DNA of 64,000 bases from Gentiana macrophylla (GCA_026214975.1 CM047813.1:27288797-27352796); one strand, 5' to 3'. Shown: positions 32,290 through 45,107, counted from the stretch's first letter. The notes: generated by a model not told the origin, from the letters alone. Made by a program: numbers and translations.

Positions 32290-33530
32290 CCGGTAGCGCT
32301 TTTGTTTAACGTCGTTGGCTCGACAAAAACCGCAAACGACTTAATAAGGCTCGGGATCACCAAATGCACAATTTCAAGAGCCTCGTCGAATGGTAACTTC
32401 TTATACTTTTTTAGACGAAGGCCGTTCGTGATGAACGCTCCATGCTTCGATGTGTTACCTCGATGGCTCCCGAGTCGAAAACTCGTAATACCGTATATGG
32501 TCCTCGACCACCTTGACTTAAGTTTGCCTTAAAATAAATGGAGGCGAGTATTATAGAAAAGGACCTCATCACCTACGCTGAAAATACGAGGTTTGATCAA
32601 CTTATCATGAAGCAATTTGGTCTTTTCCTTATATTTCACGAACAATCGTAAGCTTGAAGGCTAAACTCATCTAACTCATTTAATCGGGCCATCCTTCTTT
32701 CACCGATTAATGCGTCATCCATATTTAGATTCTTAATCGCCCAATAGGCCTTATGCTCTAACTCTACGGGAGATGGCAGGCTTTGCCAAAAACAAGCATG
32801 TAGGGTGACATACCTATTGGTGTCTTGAACGCAGCCTCGTGTGCCCAAAGCGCATCATCTAACTTCTTTGACCAATCCTTAAGGTTAGAATTTACTGCCT
32901 TCTCCAAGATTCTTTTGATTCCCGATTGGACACCTCTACTTGGCCACTAGTCCGAGGATGGTAGGCGTGACTAACTTATGAGTGACCCCATACTTTATTA
33001 AAAGCTTATTGAAATCTCTATTAGCAAAGTGACTTCCATTATCACCGATTATTGCTCGAGGTATTCCATACCGGGATATAATATGTTTCTTAAGAAATTT
33101 TATGACTACATGTTTGTCGTTAGTGGGTGAAGCAATTGCCTCAACCCACTTTGAAACGTAATCACAAAGCATAAGAATGTACCGATTCCCGAAAGAAGAC
33201 GGATATGGTCCCATGAAGTCTAATCCCCATATATCAAACACTTCACACACTATTATCGGTTTCTCGGGCATCTCATTTCTCTTGAAATCCTTCCTGAGCG
33301 CTGACAAAGGCCACACATCTTAACATAAGCATATGCATCCTTGAAAATAGTAGGCCAATAGAACCCACTTTGTAACACCTTTAATGTCGTTTCTCGCCTC
33401 GAGAAGTGGCCACCGCCTCTTTATCATGGCGCGTAACGAGAGAATACTCACTATCTCACCGCTATCAACACATCTTCTCGTGATTCCATCAAAGACATAG
33501 CCTAAAAAGTAAGGGATCTTCCCACACATA
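32290..33530 (-). pseudogene. Athila integrase, minus strand
   Basis: On the minus strand, 33529-33320 holds the degraded N-terminal region. 33316-32936 holds the core: [16 protein letters not shown] (first Asp), [33 protein letters not shown] (second Asp). A frameshift just before the Glu block ([17 protein letters not shown], near 32940) shifts the rest to 32848-32636 ([20 protein letters not shown]). 32530-32290 retains the polyprotein C-terminus in broken frames. Confidence 0.88.
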
Positions 33531-33699
33531 TCGGTTCACCTCACTATAAAACTTCTTTTCCTGGTTTTCATCAAACTCGTGGATCTACAAATCCACACTC
33601 GTAATAATTAACAAAAGGTGCATACCAAGGGTTCCCATTCTTTCCTCTCTGCGCAGAAGTTTCCTCTCTTAACCGGGAGCATCGATTCACTACGAACAA

Positions 33700-34186
33700 C
33701 TCGCTCATCCCGAAATGATCATCAATTTCAACCCTAATAGAGTGTTTTTGTCTCCTGCTTCCATCCTAATGAGGTGGTCACCACTACGTTCTCACACCCC
33801 TTTCGATTCTTAATTTCTACGCCGAACTCTTGAAGTAGTAAAATCTATCTTAACAAGCGTGGTTTTGCATCCTTCTTGGCAAATAGATATCTCAACGCAA
33901 AGATGGTCACAGTGTGACTATGACTTTCGATCCAACCAAGTATGACCGAACTTATCGAAAGCAAAAACAACAACTAAAAGTTCCTTTCGCTTGTGGCATA
34001 CTTTTGTTGAGCCGAGTTCATGGTATGACTCGCATAGTAGATAGGGCGAAACAACTTGTCAATCTTCCGACCTAGGACACTCCTACAAAGATAATCACTC
34101 GCATCACACATCACTTCAACCCTTAGACCAATCAAAGCTACTAAGATAGAGCCAAGTAAGAAGTTTCTTAAGGGTTCAAAAAGCAT
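33700..34186 (-). pseudogene. Athila RNase H remnant, minus strand
   Basis: Motifs are VEVMCDASDYLCRSVLG (first catalytic Asp), FRPIYYASHTMNSAQQKYATSER and, in another frame further on, a decayed leucine-rich C-terminal part (ISICQEGCKTTLVKIDFTTSR-like region near 33830). Stops and frameshifts interrupt it. Confidence 0.75.
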
Positions 34187-34189
34187 CTA

Positions 34190-34960
34190 GGCATGCCGCA
34201 TCAAAAACACAGGGGCTCCTTCATCAATTGAAGAGTAAGAGGTCTAGCAATGTGGGAAAACTCTGGAATGAATCTACGATAAAAACTCGCATGTCCCAAG
34301 AATGAACGTAGAGTCTTGATTCAGTAGGCATAGGAAGCTTAGAAATTACCTCTATTTTTGCTCTATCGACCTCTATTCCTTTCCCCGATACCTTATGTCC
34401 TAAAACAATTCCCTCAGTTACCATGAAATGACACTTTTCCCAATTTAAAACCAAGTTTGTCTCTTCACAACGCAAAGCACCTTATCAATGTTCGACAAAC
34501 ACTCATCAAAAGTATCACCAAAAACACTAAAGTCATCCATAAAACTTCCATGAAATGCTCTATCATATCAAAGAAAGATGGCCATCATGCATCGTTGGAA
34601 TGTCGCAGGTGCATTACACAACCCAAACGGCATTCTTCTAAATGCAAAGGTGCCATACGGACACGTGAAAGTAGTTTTATCCTGGTCATGTATATCGATG
34701 TGAATTTGATAATAGCCACTAAAACCATCCAAAAAGCAGTAAAATGCATGACCACTTAGACGCTCTAGCATTTGATCAATAAAGGGTAGGGGAAAATGAT
34801 CTTTCCTAGTCTTATCATTTAGCATGCGAAAATCAATACAAACCCCGTGACCAAAGAATTAAACGAGTAGGAATAGGCACACCTTTTCATTAAGCTCAAC
34901 TGTAATGCCTCCTTTCTTAGGCACGACTTGCGTGGGGCTCACCCATTCACCGCCGGAGAT
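34190..34960 (-). pseudogene. Athila reverse transcriptase, minus strand
   Basis: On the minus strand: ARKDHFPLPFIDQMLERLSG (from about 34815), FYCFLDGFSGYYQIHI, TTFTCPYGTFAFRRMPFGLCN and ATFQRCMMAIF, then after a frameshift the catalytic MDDF-type block near 34535, where one T is missing relative to the family. ETNLVLNWEKCHFMV, EGIVLGHKVSGKGIEVDRAK follow. The first RT block lies in decayed sequence near 34900-34960. Confidence 0.88.
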
Positions 34961-35579
34961 TGCGAGATTATCCCTAACTCAAGCATCTTTACCACGCTCT
35001 TTCCTCACCACCTCTTGCATATGTGGGTTTAGTCGTCTCAAATCGCTCGACCGGCTTGGCATCTTCTTCCGTAATGATCTTGTGCTTGCGTATATCCGTG
35101 ATCGATCCCTTTTATGTCAACCATCTTCCATCCGAAGGCCTTTTGTGTTTTTTCGTAACGTGGATCAACTTAGCTTCCTCGCAAAACGGTTAGTGCGTAT
35201 GAAACAATAAGAGGAAGTAATTCATCAGTTCTAAAACACATACTTTAAATGCTTAGGAAGTGGCTTCAACTCCAGATCAAGAGGTGGTTCCTCGATTGAC
35301 GGCTTTGGCAACTTGCCACCAAACCGAGCTCTAGCTTATTCCAAATGCGTCAACAAAAGGAGTTGCCTCCAAATGATATACTGAACTCTCATTTGTGGAT
35401 CATCATCCTCATGGGTGCTTGACTTCATCAAGCATTCTTCCATTGGTTCTTGGTATCCTCGCAGTTAGTGTGCTCCACAATACAAGGATATATAGCATCA
35501 ATAAAAAACAATCACTCTTTTCATCATTAGGATGCTTCATCGCCTTATACACATTTATGGCTACACTCTCTTTCCCTCT

Positions 35580-36010
35580 GTAGTATAATCTCTCCTCTTA
35601 ACGCCTATCAAGGTCTCTCCTGTGTTCAAGAAAGGCCGACCTAACAAAAGTGGGGTTTTAGAATCCATATCCATATCTAAAACTACGAAGTCAACGGGAA
35701 AACAAACTTGTCTACCTGCACCAACACATCTTCACCTACCCCTGTGAGGTTTCCTAATGCACTCCATCTCGCCATCCAGTAAGGTCATTCTCTGTTGGCT
35801 CTAATGCTCCCAATCCCAATTTCTCATAAACTCCTCTGTGCATCAGCTCACAGTAAGCCCCTAGATCACATAGCACATTTTTAAACACAGCTTCTCAATG
35901 GTAATTGGGATGGTAAAGCTACCTCTATCCTGAATCGGGAGGTATCTTATTCTCAAAGATTGCGTAACATTCCCACTCAAATGCACCATCTGTTGCATCT
36001 TCTCCTTACT
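35580..36010 (-). pseudogene. Athila protease remnant, minus strand
   Basis: Broken minus-strand frames show GSFTIPITIE, a CDLGA-like active-site block near 35860, DKFVFPVDFVV and a PLLLGRPFLNT block near 35640. The order is as in the element at 12241-12960. Many stops are present. Confidence 0.7.
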
Positions 36011-36024
36011 CGACAACATTCCTT

Positions 36025-38310
36025 TTAGAAACTTAAAGTATGGGGAATGCTCAAAATTGCCTCTAATAGGGAATATTCATCTCTACCTTCCTTAAAAGAT
36101 TCAGAAATTTTGCCTCGACCCTGGTCGTCGATGTCCTTTCTCGGTTCCCTTAGGAGGATAGGGTAAAGTATTAACATCAAAATCGTGGGAGGAGGAGGAA
36201 TTCGGTTTTTCTTACCTCTTTCTTTAGCGGTGAGGCTTCTTCTTCTTGATGTCCAAGACCACATAGTCTTTCTTCGTGTCCCCTTCCAATGCTTTCTTAT
36301 TTGCCTCACCAAAGCCTTTTTCGTGGGCTTCCAATTCTTTCCTCATTGCTTCCATTCTCTGCTTGATATTGCCGCCTCTAAATCTTCGATCTCGACTTCA
36401 CCATACATAGCTCCTTCACAAATAACTCGCTTCTTTTTCAAATTTTTCTCGGTTTCGCCTTTCAAATTTACAATTCTTTCTTTTGTCACTCACCCGACCT
36501 CTTTACCACTTCGTGTGAACACAAGATTCACATCCTTTGGGTTCCTTTCAAAGGTTACTCGAGTCCACCACTTAGATTTGTCTTCAGAGTGTCGGTTATT
36601 TGACCTACTTGGGTCTCCAAGTTTCGAATGGCGTAATGTGTGACCACTTTTGCTCTATAGCATTCTTATTTAACTCGTAAACATTCCTGCCTAATTTCTC
36701 CAGGAGTATCTCAAAGGGCCATCTTTTGAACACCGTAATTGTTTGGTTGTCGATTGCTTTGATTATTCTCGTGCGAGATGAGCGCTTGGATGTTGATAGG
36801 TGCGAATTATTACTTCTCAAAGATGGTCGCTCACTTGCGATTCTCGATTGTTTTGTCGACCACGATTCTCGATTCCACCTTTGATTTTGATTCCAATATG
36901 AACTCGATTTTGTCGCCCGCCTTGTGGATCGAGACTCGTGGATTCGATTATTCGATAATAGCCTCGGTTTTGATTCTCGTATGAACTCGGTTCCGAGGAT
37001 TCGATTCCAAGGTCGGTTGTATGAGCTTTGGTTTTGCCTAAAGTCTTGATTCTGATTATTGTTTCTATTCCAATTCTGATTCTGCCCCTGATTCCAACCT
37101 TGTCCAACATAATTCACATCATATTGTTGTGAACCATCATTCATACCATAATCCAATTGTGGCCCTTGATGATTATTAAAGTTTTGATTCCACTGTTGCT
37201 GGCCAACCTCTTGCTGATTCATATCCATCTGTCCCATCGCATAGACATTCATTCGCTGTTGGTCATTCTGATTGCCAGACTGTTGTTGTACTGGAGTAGG
37301 TGTCAACTGTTGTGGATAAGTGGATTTTTTCAATGATGCACATTCTATGGCGGTAATGTCCACCTCCACGTAGTTGGCACCGATGTGTCTTCTTTCTTTC
37401 CGACTCTCCATTCGGTCCATCTTTAGTACCATTTCTTGCATCTTGTCATGCATGGCGATTCTCGATCGAGTTCCTCTTTCAACGACTTTACACTTTCCAT
37501 TGGGGCTTTCTTCTTCTTTCTGCTCGATCCCCATTGTCCTTCTCCATCTGCCGCATTTTCTATCTCGCCTCATTGCTTTTCCGGTGGTAGATTCATAATA
37601 TCTCCGCCGCTTGCAAAGATTCACTTTGTTTTGGTCCATCGGCTCTAAGGCCCCGAATAATATAATAACTTGCTCCACCGTAGAAAAACCGTGTGGGGGC
37701 ATCTTTTAGCAACCCCTAAATCTTTCATAAGTCTCTTTTAGTGTCTCTCCTCGAGACCATCAAACGAAGAGATTTCTTCTTTCGAGATCTAAAATCTTTG
37801 CCGAGGAAGTACTTTTCAGAATACTCTCGTTACGCCACCACGATGTAACGAGTCATTTGGTAAAGAGTCGTACCAATCCTTAGCAGCTCCTCTTAATGCA
37901 AACGGAAAAACTATTAATTTTACCGCCTCATCACTCACCCGTTATATTTCATTGTCCCACGATCTGGAGAAAGTGATCCGTAAGTCGCTCGGTTCTCGAC
38001 GACTTCCCATGGAACAAGGCATGTTCCCCTAACATGTTCAAAATATTTTGCTTAATATCCATGTTATTTGCATTAATTGGGGTACCCTAATTGGGTTGTG
38101 TCCTATAACTTCCTGTGGGGTAGTGACGTAATCTCGACAAACCCTCGATCCATGTGCTTGCCTTGAGCCATCGGTCGGTCGAGGTGGATTATACGGGTTA
38201 TACGGGTTTTGGAACCCTGTTGATTTCCTTGCATCTCTAGCATCCGAAGTACTCGATTTACCGCTTCTTGGTCTAATTCGGTCCAAGTCCTGTGTATCCC
38301 GAGCATCTTG
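36025..38310 (-). pseudogene. Athila gag, minus strand, Gln/Asn-rich
   Basis: The N-terminal part, 38306-38038, is in two overlapping frames (NPYNPYNPPRPTDGSRQ). The middle (37930-37740) is decayed. A 365-codon frame, 37702-36605, begins with a PPHGFSTVEQVIILFGAL block that matches the gag core of Athila, then a very Gln/Asn-rich region (QNQNWNRNNNQNQDFRQNQ) and a basic tail. 36312-36025 contains the Pro-rich link to protease. It is more diverged from the gag at 10048 than the gag at 51900 is. Confidence 0.8.
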
Positions 38311-38962
38311 TCCTACTCAGTATTGTCCAATCCTGGCCTCTCGATTAAATCTGCGATCCCAACCGACGTAGCCCTGTGTTGTCTTCTCTCGGTGGTTCAT
38401 GACGAGGGTCCTCGTGGAGTTTGCAAAGGTATCATGTGCATTACCACCAGAGTGGTTGAGGTTTGCCCCTCAGAGAGTCCTGCTCATCACCGGGATCCTT
38501 ACCGCTTTTTCTAGTTATTATATCGTCCATTTCTCAGAGAGGAATTAGAAAGTGATCTTTCTAATGTCTCTCTTTCTTCAAACAAAGGGTTCGGACTAGC
38601 GACTAGGATTTCTCCTCGGCGCCGATCGCTTTCTATGACGTGCGTAAGCTTCGATTTCTTCGATGGGTTCGATGAGAGGTTCTTTAGAGCTTCGAGTCAT
38701 AAACCAAGATCTGACACAAACACCTAAATCACGAGGTTTCGGATTTTTTTCCTTATGCTTCACAGAGTGGAATTCACCGAGAATCCATCACCCAACCTCG
38801 ATGATTGAAACGTGTTCCTCGATTTTTTTTTTTTTAAGAAACGAAAAGGATATGGAAATGTAGTAGGAACAAAAACCTATCTACGAAAAACTTGATAACA
38901 AAACTAAAAAAAAACGACTAAGCCAGGCTTTCGGTCAACTTACAAGATATTAAACGTAGTAT

Positions 38963-38980
38963 TCCCCGGCAACGGCGCCA
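38963..38980 (-). other. Primer binding site, tRNA-Asp type
   Basis: The minus strand reads TGGCGCCGTTGCCGGGGA, 8 bp from the LTR. Confidence 0.95.
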
Positions 38981-38988
38981 AAAATTCT

Positions 38989-40047
38989 TGATAGCAAAAT
39001 AACTAACTGCTAACTTTAACCGACGAGTATCGAATCAACAAGTAGTATAGTGATAGCAAGGTCGAATCCACAGGGAACAACGTTTAAGTACCAAAGTCGA
39101 CGTAGAACTTAGTTTAGGTCAAGATTGCGGTGGAGAGATATTACACTAGTGCGAAAGTAAAAATTAGCTAACGGTTGTAGTTCTAGTTATTAAAATGTAT
39201 AGCCGAATTATGGTTCAACGAGTTATTTTTACCCCTAAGGGAAGACTTGACAGGGAGCGTGTTTTAACCAACCTACCTTTCCACAGTAATTTTAACGACA
39301 TCCACGGGTGCCAACTCCTAATTCTGGTGTTAAGATCTGAACAACTCTCACTCAACACCCTATGTGAAGTTAATTAATTTTCCCTTTAGAAAACCGATTA
39401 ACCTAACATGATTACGCTCTTAGAGTCGCTCGAACAACGATGACAAACCTCTGTATTGGAAACGGTTCTAACAACTAGGCCGAATCTACGCAACGATCCC
39501 AAAACCCCTTTTCCCACATCTCACCGCAAAATGCATCTATAGGTTCGATATGTGTGACAGTGAACTAAATGATCGGTTTAATTCAAAGACTTCAGATTAA
39601 GTTTTAGGACGTGGATTATTCATTAAAACATTATTTTACGCGCTTACACAACCCCCGCTTAATCCTTAGTATGCTTTTACTCGTTTTTACATAATTCGAC
39701 TATACGTACGTTTAGCTATTCATTTTGGCGATAATAACGGAATGATTAATGGAAATTATATTAACGACGAAAAGTAAAAGCGAATTCATTTTTTTATAAG
39801 TACATATATATATTTATATATATATAGATATATAGTTATATAGTTAATAATATATATAAGTGCATAAAAGTAAATATACTATACATATATATATATATAA
39901 AGCGTAAAAGTAAATACGTAAGTAAATGCGTAAAAGAAAATATATATATATATATATATTATACTATATTTCTATATATATAAATAGCTAATATAACATA
40001 AATAACATAAAAAGAAACAAAATACAAAACAAAGGAAATATATATAG

Positions 40048-40087
<40 letters not shown>

Positions 40088-41564
40088 GTATATGTATATA
40101 TATATATCAATATGCTAAAAAAACAAAACAAAACAAGAAAGTAATAATTTTATAAAATTACCCGATTACAATGTTGATTCCGAGATTGTAGTTTTCCTGG
40201 ACATTACAACGACTACAAAGAACACCGAAGCTACCGATAATTTCCCGAGCATTACAACGATACTACTATCAAGTAAATTATTTCCGGCATAATGCCATTA
40301 CTAAAACTAAAAGAAAAAAAAAACGAGAGAGATAGATATATATATATATATATACACACAAAAGATATATATATATAAAAGGGTGCACCCCATCTCTGCA
40401 AATGATCTGTATATATAAGCAAAGATTTTTAGGGCGGATCGATCCGGGTAGGAGTCGGATCGATCCGGTGCAAATCCTAACTGATTCTATCCAAATCTTC
40501 GGATGATTTGACATATATTGGATTAAAACTTCTAAAATTTATATCTTGAGTTGTAGACCTCCAAAAATTGCAAACGAAATGCCAAAATTACGGTCTCGAA
40601 AACTCTACAACTTTCATGAAGGACTCTTCTTCAGAAAACGTCTTCTTGAGTACCTCGTGTTCCTCCGAGCGCTTTTTGCGACATTTTTACGAAATTGAAT
40701 CAATTAGCCAATTGACCACCATTTGAGTTGTAGAAGTCCGATTGACTTGATTCAAAATCCATTGGAAAGCTTTCTTGAAGATATACAACTTTTATTAAGG
40801 AAACTTCTTCAGAAAATGTCGTTTTGATGAGCCATTCGTATGTCGTGTCGTTTTCGGGATTTTTACTATTACGAATCAATTAGCCACTTGGTCATAACTT
40901 GAGTTGTAGACCTCCAATTGACGTGATTCAAAATACGTTGGAAAGCTCTATCAAAGATCTACAACTTTCATTAAGAACACTTTCTCTGAAAACGTCATTT
41001 TGACGAGCCATTCCCAATACGTGTCGTTTTCGGGATTGACCACTTGATCTAGTGACGTTTCATATCTTGAGTTCTAGAAGTCCAATTGACGTGATTCAAA
41101 GTGCGTCGGAACGTTTATATGAAGATCTACGACTTTCATTAAGGCCACTTCTTCAGAAAATGCCATTTTGATAGGCAATTCCCATCGATACTCGGGATTT
41201 TCATTCTTAAGAAACGATTAACCCTTTGATTATTTGAATTAGTGACGCTTTATAACTTCCTTCCAACGACTCGAATTGACTTCAAAAAGTGTCTATACTC
41301 GGATTTCAGTTCATCTTAGGATTCTCGCAAAGAAATAAATGTAAAATACCCACACATAAAAAACAGACACGACACTCCGGTCACTAAAACCGGTACAAAA
41401 CTAACTAAAACTTATAAAACTACGATAATTTATATAATAACTACTACTTATATATTTTTATGAAACTTAGGAATTAACGACTCGAAATGATACAAAAGTG
41501 CTCAAAATGATATCAGAAACGGGGTGAAAAGTTATAAAAATAACTGTGAATTTTTCCGTTATCA
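38989..41564 (-). repeat. Athila 5' LTR (right copy, 2.58 kb)
   Basis: TGATAGCAAAATAAC to TTCCGTTATCA on the plus strand, pairing with 28046-30606. TSD AGCCC follows at 41565-41569. Confidence 0.92.
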
Positions 41565-41569
41565 AGCCC

Positions 41570-42231
41570 CAGCGAAGAAGAGATTGGTCTCTGGATAAGG
41601 ATCAGCAGATGGACAATCGGCCGATTAACACCATCAACACTATTGTGGGAGGCCCTGGTAGTGCATTTGAGGTTGGCAACCTAAGCACCCGATCAGGGGC
41701 GTACAAGTGAACGTAGGAAATCAAATCCCATTTAAAGAAGTAAGCTATGGACCAAGGGACCCACTCCCCCTTGTCCCGAACAACGAAGGATTGGTTATTG
41801 AGGTCATGGTGAACAAGAATGGTCAAAAGGGTTTATGCGATCACGTAGCGCCACAACATCTCAGATTTTGCAGCGACCTTCGTGCAAGGGGTCTTAAGGA
41901 GTCCGAGCCGACTCTGCTTTGAAAGACTTTATTTGGATTTGCGGGTCCTCATGTTCATCCCATGGGAATGGTTCGGCTCGCAACGACGTTCGGGAAGGAA
42001 TCGGTGGGAAGGACTCTCATGGTCAACTACGTTATGGTTAAGTCATCGTCAGCATACAACATCATCCTGGGAAGGCCTTCTCTGATTGATCTATGAGCCG
42101 TGATCTCCCCAGCTCATATCAGTTTGAAGTTCCCGACCGCCCGCGGGTCAGTTGAGATCAAAGGGGACCTAGAGGTCGCTCGAAGTTGCTACGCGGCCAC
42201 TATCAAGGACAAAGGAATCATTTTGGCTTGA
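41570..42231 (+). pseudogene. Tat-type protease-like domain
   Basis: This continues the Tat gag-pro frame after the nested Athila. INTIVGGPG and VSYGPRDPLPLVPNNEGLVIEV are followed by a decayed active-site region, HPMGMVRLATTFGKE, VNYVMVKSSSAYNIILGRPSLIDL and a KGDLEVARSCYAA block. These are the order and motifs of Tat retropepsin domains. The catalytic DNGS-like motif is not recognisable, and frameshifts are present. The frame ends KDKGIILA at 42231, where other Tat elements continue into RT. Confidence 0.78.
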
Positions 42232-43250
42232 TCGATTCGGCAATTTTTATCGTTTACTGCTCTTTTTTTCAAACTACCTTTTATTACTGCACTTTAGCTC
42301 GATTATCTGTTTGCACTATGTGTCCCGGATCTTTTGTTTAATTTCTTGCACTTTGGCTTCGTCTTTTTTCATATCTTCTCTGGATATTTCTGCTTCGTTG
42401 AATAAATCTTGCTTTGCGTCGATATGCATGCTTTCTATGTCTTACTTTATAAGTCCTTAAGGGCCATCTAACCAGTATACTCCGTCCTTAAAACTTCACG
42501 TGAGAAGTCAGTCCGACCTGGCTATGCTCGCCGTGCTTTTAGATGAGAAGTCAGCACTAGCCTGGCCCTGCTCGTCCTTAAAACTTCACCTGAGAAGTCA
42601 GTTTGACCTGGACCTGCTCGCCGTTCTTTTAAACGAGAAGTCAGTACTAGCCTGGCCCTGCTCGTCCTTAAAACTTCAAGCGAGAAGTCAGTCCGACCTG
42701 GCCCTGCTCGCCGTGCTTTTAAACGAGAAGTCAGCACTAGCCTGTCCCTGCTCGCCCTTAAAACTACATGCAAGAAGTTAGCCTGATCTTGCCCTGCTCG
42801 CCACGCTGTTATATAAGATTCGTCTAGCCTAGCTCAGTTTATACTTCAAACGGTCAGATTTAGTCCTGTAGGCCATGAGCTAACATAGAACTCAAGCTAA
42901 ATCTTGTGATAATTCGGACTCACAGTACCCGAACTCACGAAAGGAGTTCGGTCTTATATACAAACATAAGTGTGCAGTGTGAAAAATTCGAATTGCATGC
43001 TGAGAGTCATTGCATGGGCTGAACTTACACGTCAGGCTCAACAATGAACATAATCTAAACAAGTATGCCATCCAAAAGTTTAGACTAATAAATGGAATCC
43101 TAGGGGGCATACTCCTCCGACCATATAACAAGACAAATATAAACAAAGCAAAGCTTAACAAAACTCATGAAAACACAGAGCAAGCAAAATAACTTCTTTG
43201 ATAAAAACATAGTACGAAATTTTCCAAGTCGAAAAAAAAACTCCTAAAAA
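42232..43250. other. Non-coding interior of the Tat element
   Basis: It holds a 90-bp tandem repeat and otherwise sequence I cannot assign. No RT is present. Confidence 0.6.
42484..42820 (+). repeat. 90-bp tandem repeat (two 45-bp half-units)
   Basis: GTCCTTAAAACTTCA recurs at 42484, 42574 and 42664, with a degenerate fourth copy near 42754. Each unit has two halves sharing GAGAAGTCAG and CCTGGCCCTGCTCG. Both strands stay open because the period is a multiple of three; I do not read it as a gene. Confidence 0.92.
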
Positions 43251-43377
43251 TTTAAGAGTCTGGTGTTGGACTCTGCTGAGGCTCGGATGGAGGAGCCGAG
43301 CCGATGCAGCAGCTGGTTGGATGACGTACTTTGACACAATGTCCACCCCTTGCCTTAAAATCCTGCACGCGTTTGGT

Positions 43378-45107
43378 TTATGCCGCACTCATTCCTGGTT
43401 TATAGTAAACATTCTTGGGAAGGTCATCCAACACCAGGGAAGGATACTGAATCATCGCCTCGTCCACCCCTTGGGTATACCCATGGTTGAGGATGGGGAT
43501 TAGCAGCACCTTCAAAGACTCGGCGAAATCCGCCGAAGCCTTGTACTCTTGGATGGCCTTGGCGCACCGAGCCAGGATTGTAGCTTCCAGATCGGCCATT
43601 CTTTCCTGGAGGTCGCTGACCTTCTGCTCCTTTTCTTTCTTTTCCTCAGCAAGTTCACTCGCTAAGGACTTTAGCTCACCCTCTTGAGCTAGGAGCTGAG
43701 CTTGAAGGGTCTTCATCTCTGTATCCTTAAGGCGAGTAGCCGCCTTAAGCTCTTCTCATGTCTGCCTCAGTTCGGTAGTCTTATTCCTTTGGGCAGCTAA
43801 GTCTGCAGAAACCTTGCCCAACCTCTTGAAAACCTCTTGGCCAATCGTTCCCCTCTGAACGATTTGGTAGAATTAGGATCCTTAGTAACTCGGCGTTAAA
43901 ACAAAGGGAAATAAGAAAAAGTCGCTTACCGGTTCCACAGTCTTACAACCTATAATCACTAACTCTTAATCAGACATGTTGGCGACCCGCTGCTGCTCGG
44001 AAGCAGCCTCCTCCTGAGCCTCCTTAGAAACCTTAGACTTGCCTCTCTTCGGGGACGATCTTCGGTGGGGATCGGCCTCGACCGCCCTTTCTTTCCCAGT
44101 GCCAAGCCTTTTTCCGTCACCTTCTCGGCATCTTTCGGATCGACCTTGTCCTGAGGGGGGCAGAAGATGAAGTACCCACTGCTTCCAAGACAGGATCTCT
44201 ATAGGTGTAATCCGGACAAGCGGCGCATACTGGTCAAGTAATCCACCACTTCTCTCTCTCTCCAAATAGCGGCAGTCAAGCAAAGTCGGCCACTACAAAT
44301 ACAAACAAAGCGTTAGTCAAGAAAAAGTGTGAGTACAATAGCAAAGCTAAATTGCAAAGTAAATGGTCCTACAGGACTTCCACTCGGCCTTAGTAAATTC
44401 AACATAGGGGTCAGGCCCCGCATCCTCCAGTCGAGCAACTGTGATCAGATCGTTATATGGGTTTTGCCATTCGATGGAGTATCCCGACTCTCGGATCTTC
44501 TCCACCAGCGTGTCCGGTAATTTCGGACGATCATCTTTGTCCAAAGCAGCCGCATTCCACACGCTCAGCTTGGGATGATCTTCGTGACACACATAGAAGA
44601 ATATCTCTTTCCACCGTTTGAAAGAATCCTTACCCGGGAGCAGTATCAGAATGTCAAAAGACTTGCCCTGCCTCCTGGAAAAGTAATACCAATAAAGGTG
44701 GTCATTTACCCCTACTCGGTGATAGAAGTACCTAAACTTCTTTACGCTAAACTTCAGGTTTAGCAGTCGGCACCAGATAGCAAACCCAATGATGGCCCTG
44801 ATGCCATTGGGGGCTATCTGGGAAATCCCGAACCCACAGTGCTGGAGTACAGCGAGGAGTGCAGGGCAGAAAGGTAGCCTTAAACCTACCTCAAATACTC
44901 CCGGTGAATGGTACAAAAACCCTCCGGAGGGTCCGGAGCAAATAAATAAGCCTCCGAGGGCAACTGAGGAGCAAATCTCACTTTGTCAACCCCATACTGC
45001 TCACATATCTCATCTATATCCTCTTGAAATGGACCCAACGTCTCTGCTATCCGCAATAGCCATCTCTGTGTATTCGGACTTAGGGTTCCGGCAAAAGAAG
45101 GATTATA
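43378..45107 (-). pseudogene. Antisense gene in the Tat element (gypsy-type transposon protein-like)
   Basis: On the minus strand, the first exon-like block (about 45107-44380) begins YNPSFAGTLSPNTQRW and contains FAPQLPSEAYLFAPDPPEGF, ISQIAPNGIRAIIGFAIWC, RVGVNDHLYWYYFSRRQ and KDSFKRWKEIFFYV. These resemble the putative gypsy-type transposon domain (Transposase_28 type, named from memory). A second block (44290-43930: LLDCRYLERERSGGLLDQYAP, then a Ser/Lys-rich basic stretch) is bounded by TTTGTAG acceptor-like and ACCGGTAAG donor-like sites. The third (about 43860-43378) is a coiled coil (LQAQLLAQEGELKSLASEL) with one internal TGA. Antisense extra ORFs are known in Tat elements. Function is unknown. 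Confidence 0.7.

Larger units (their letters stand above)
28046..41564 (-). mobile_element. Athila-type element, minus strand (13.5 kb)
   Basis: LTRs 28046-30606 and 38989-41564, TSD AGCCC, tRNA-Asp primer site at 38980-38963 and polypurine tract at 30625-30607 define the element. Interior order on the minus strand is gag (about 38310-36300), protease (36010-35600), RT, RNase H, integrase (to 32636) and a non-coding 3' region. It is a different subfamily from the 7796-23603 element: gag is Gln/Asn-rich, and the two env-position ORFs are absent. It is heavily decayed. Confidence 0.93.

Noticed and set aside
36185..36643. 152-codon plus-strand ORF, and plus-strand ORFs at 36778-37648
   Set aside because: They are shadows of the minus-strand Athila gag, whose Asn/Gln codons read as Ile/Leu/Phe/Ser on the other strand.
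42500..42781. Open frames of 83-93 codons on both strands
   Set aside because: They arise from the 90-bp tandem repeat, whose period is a multiple of three, and have no start context or known family.
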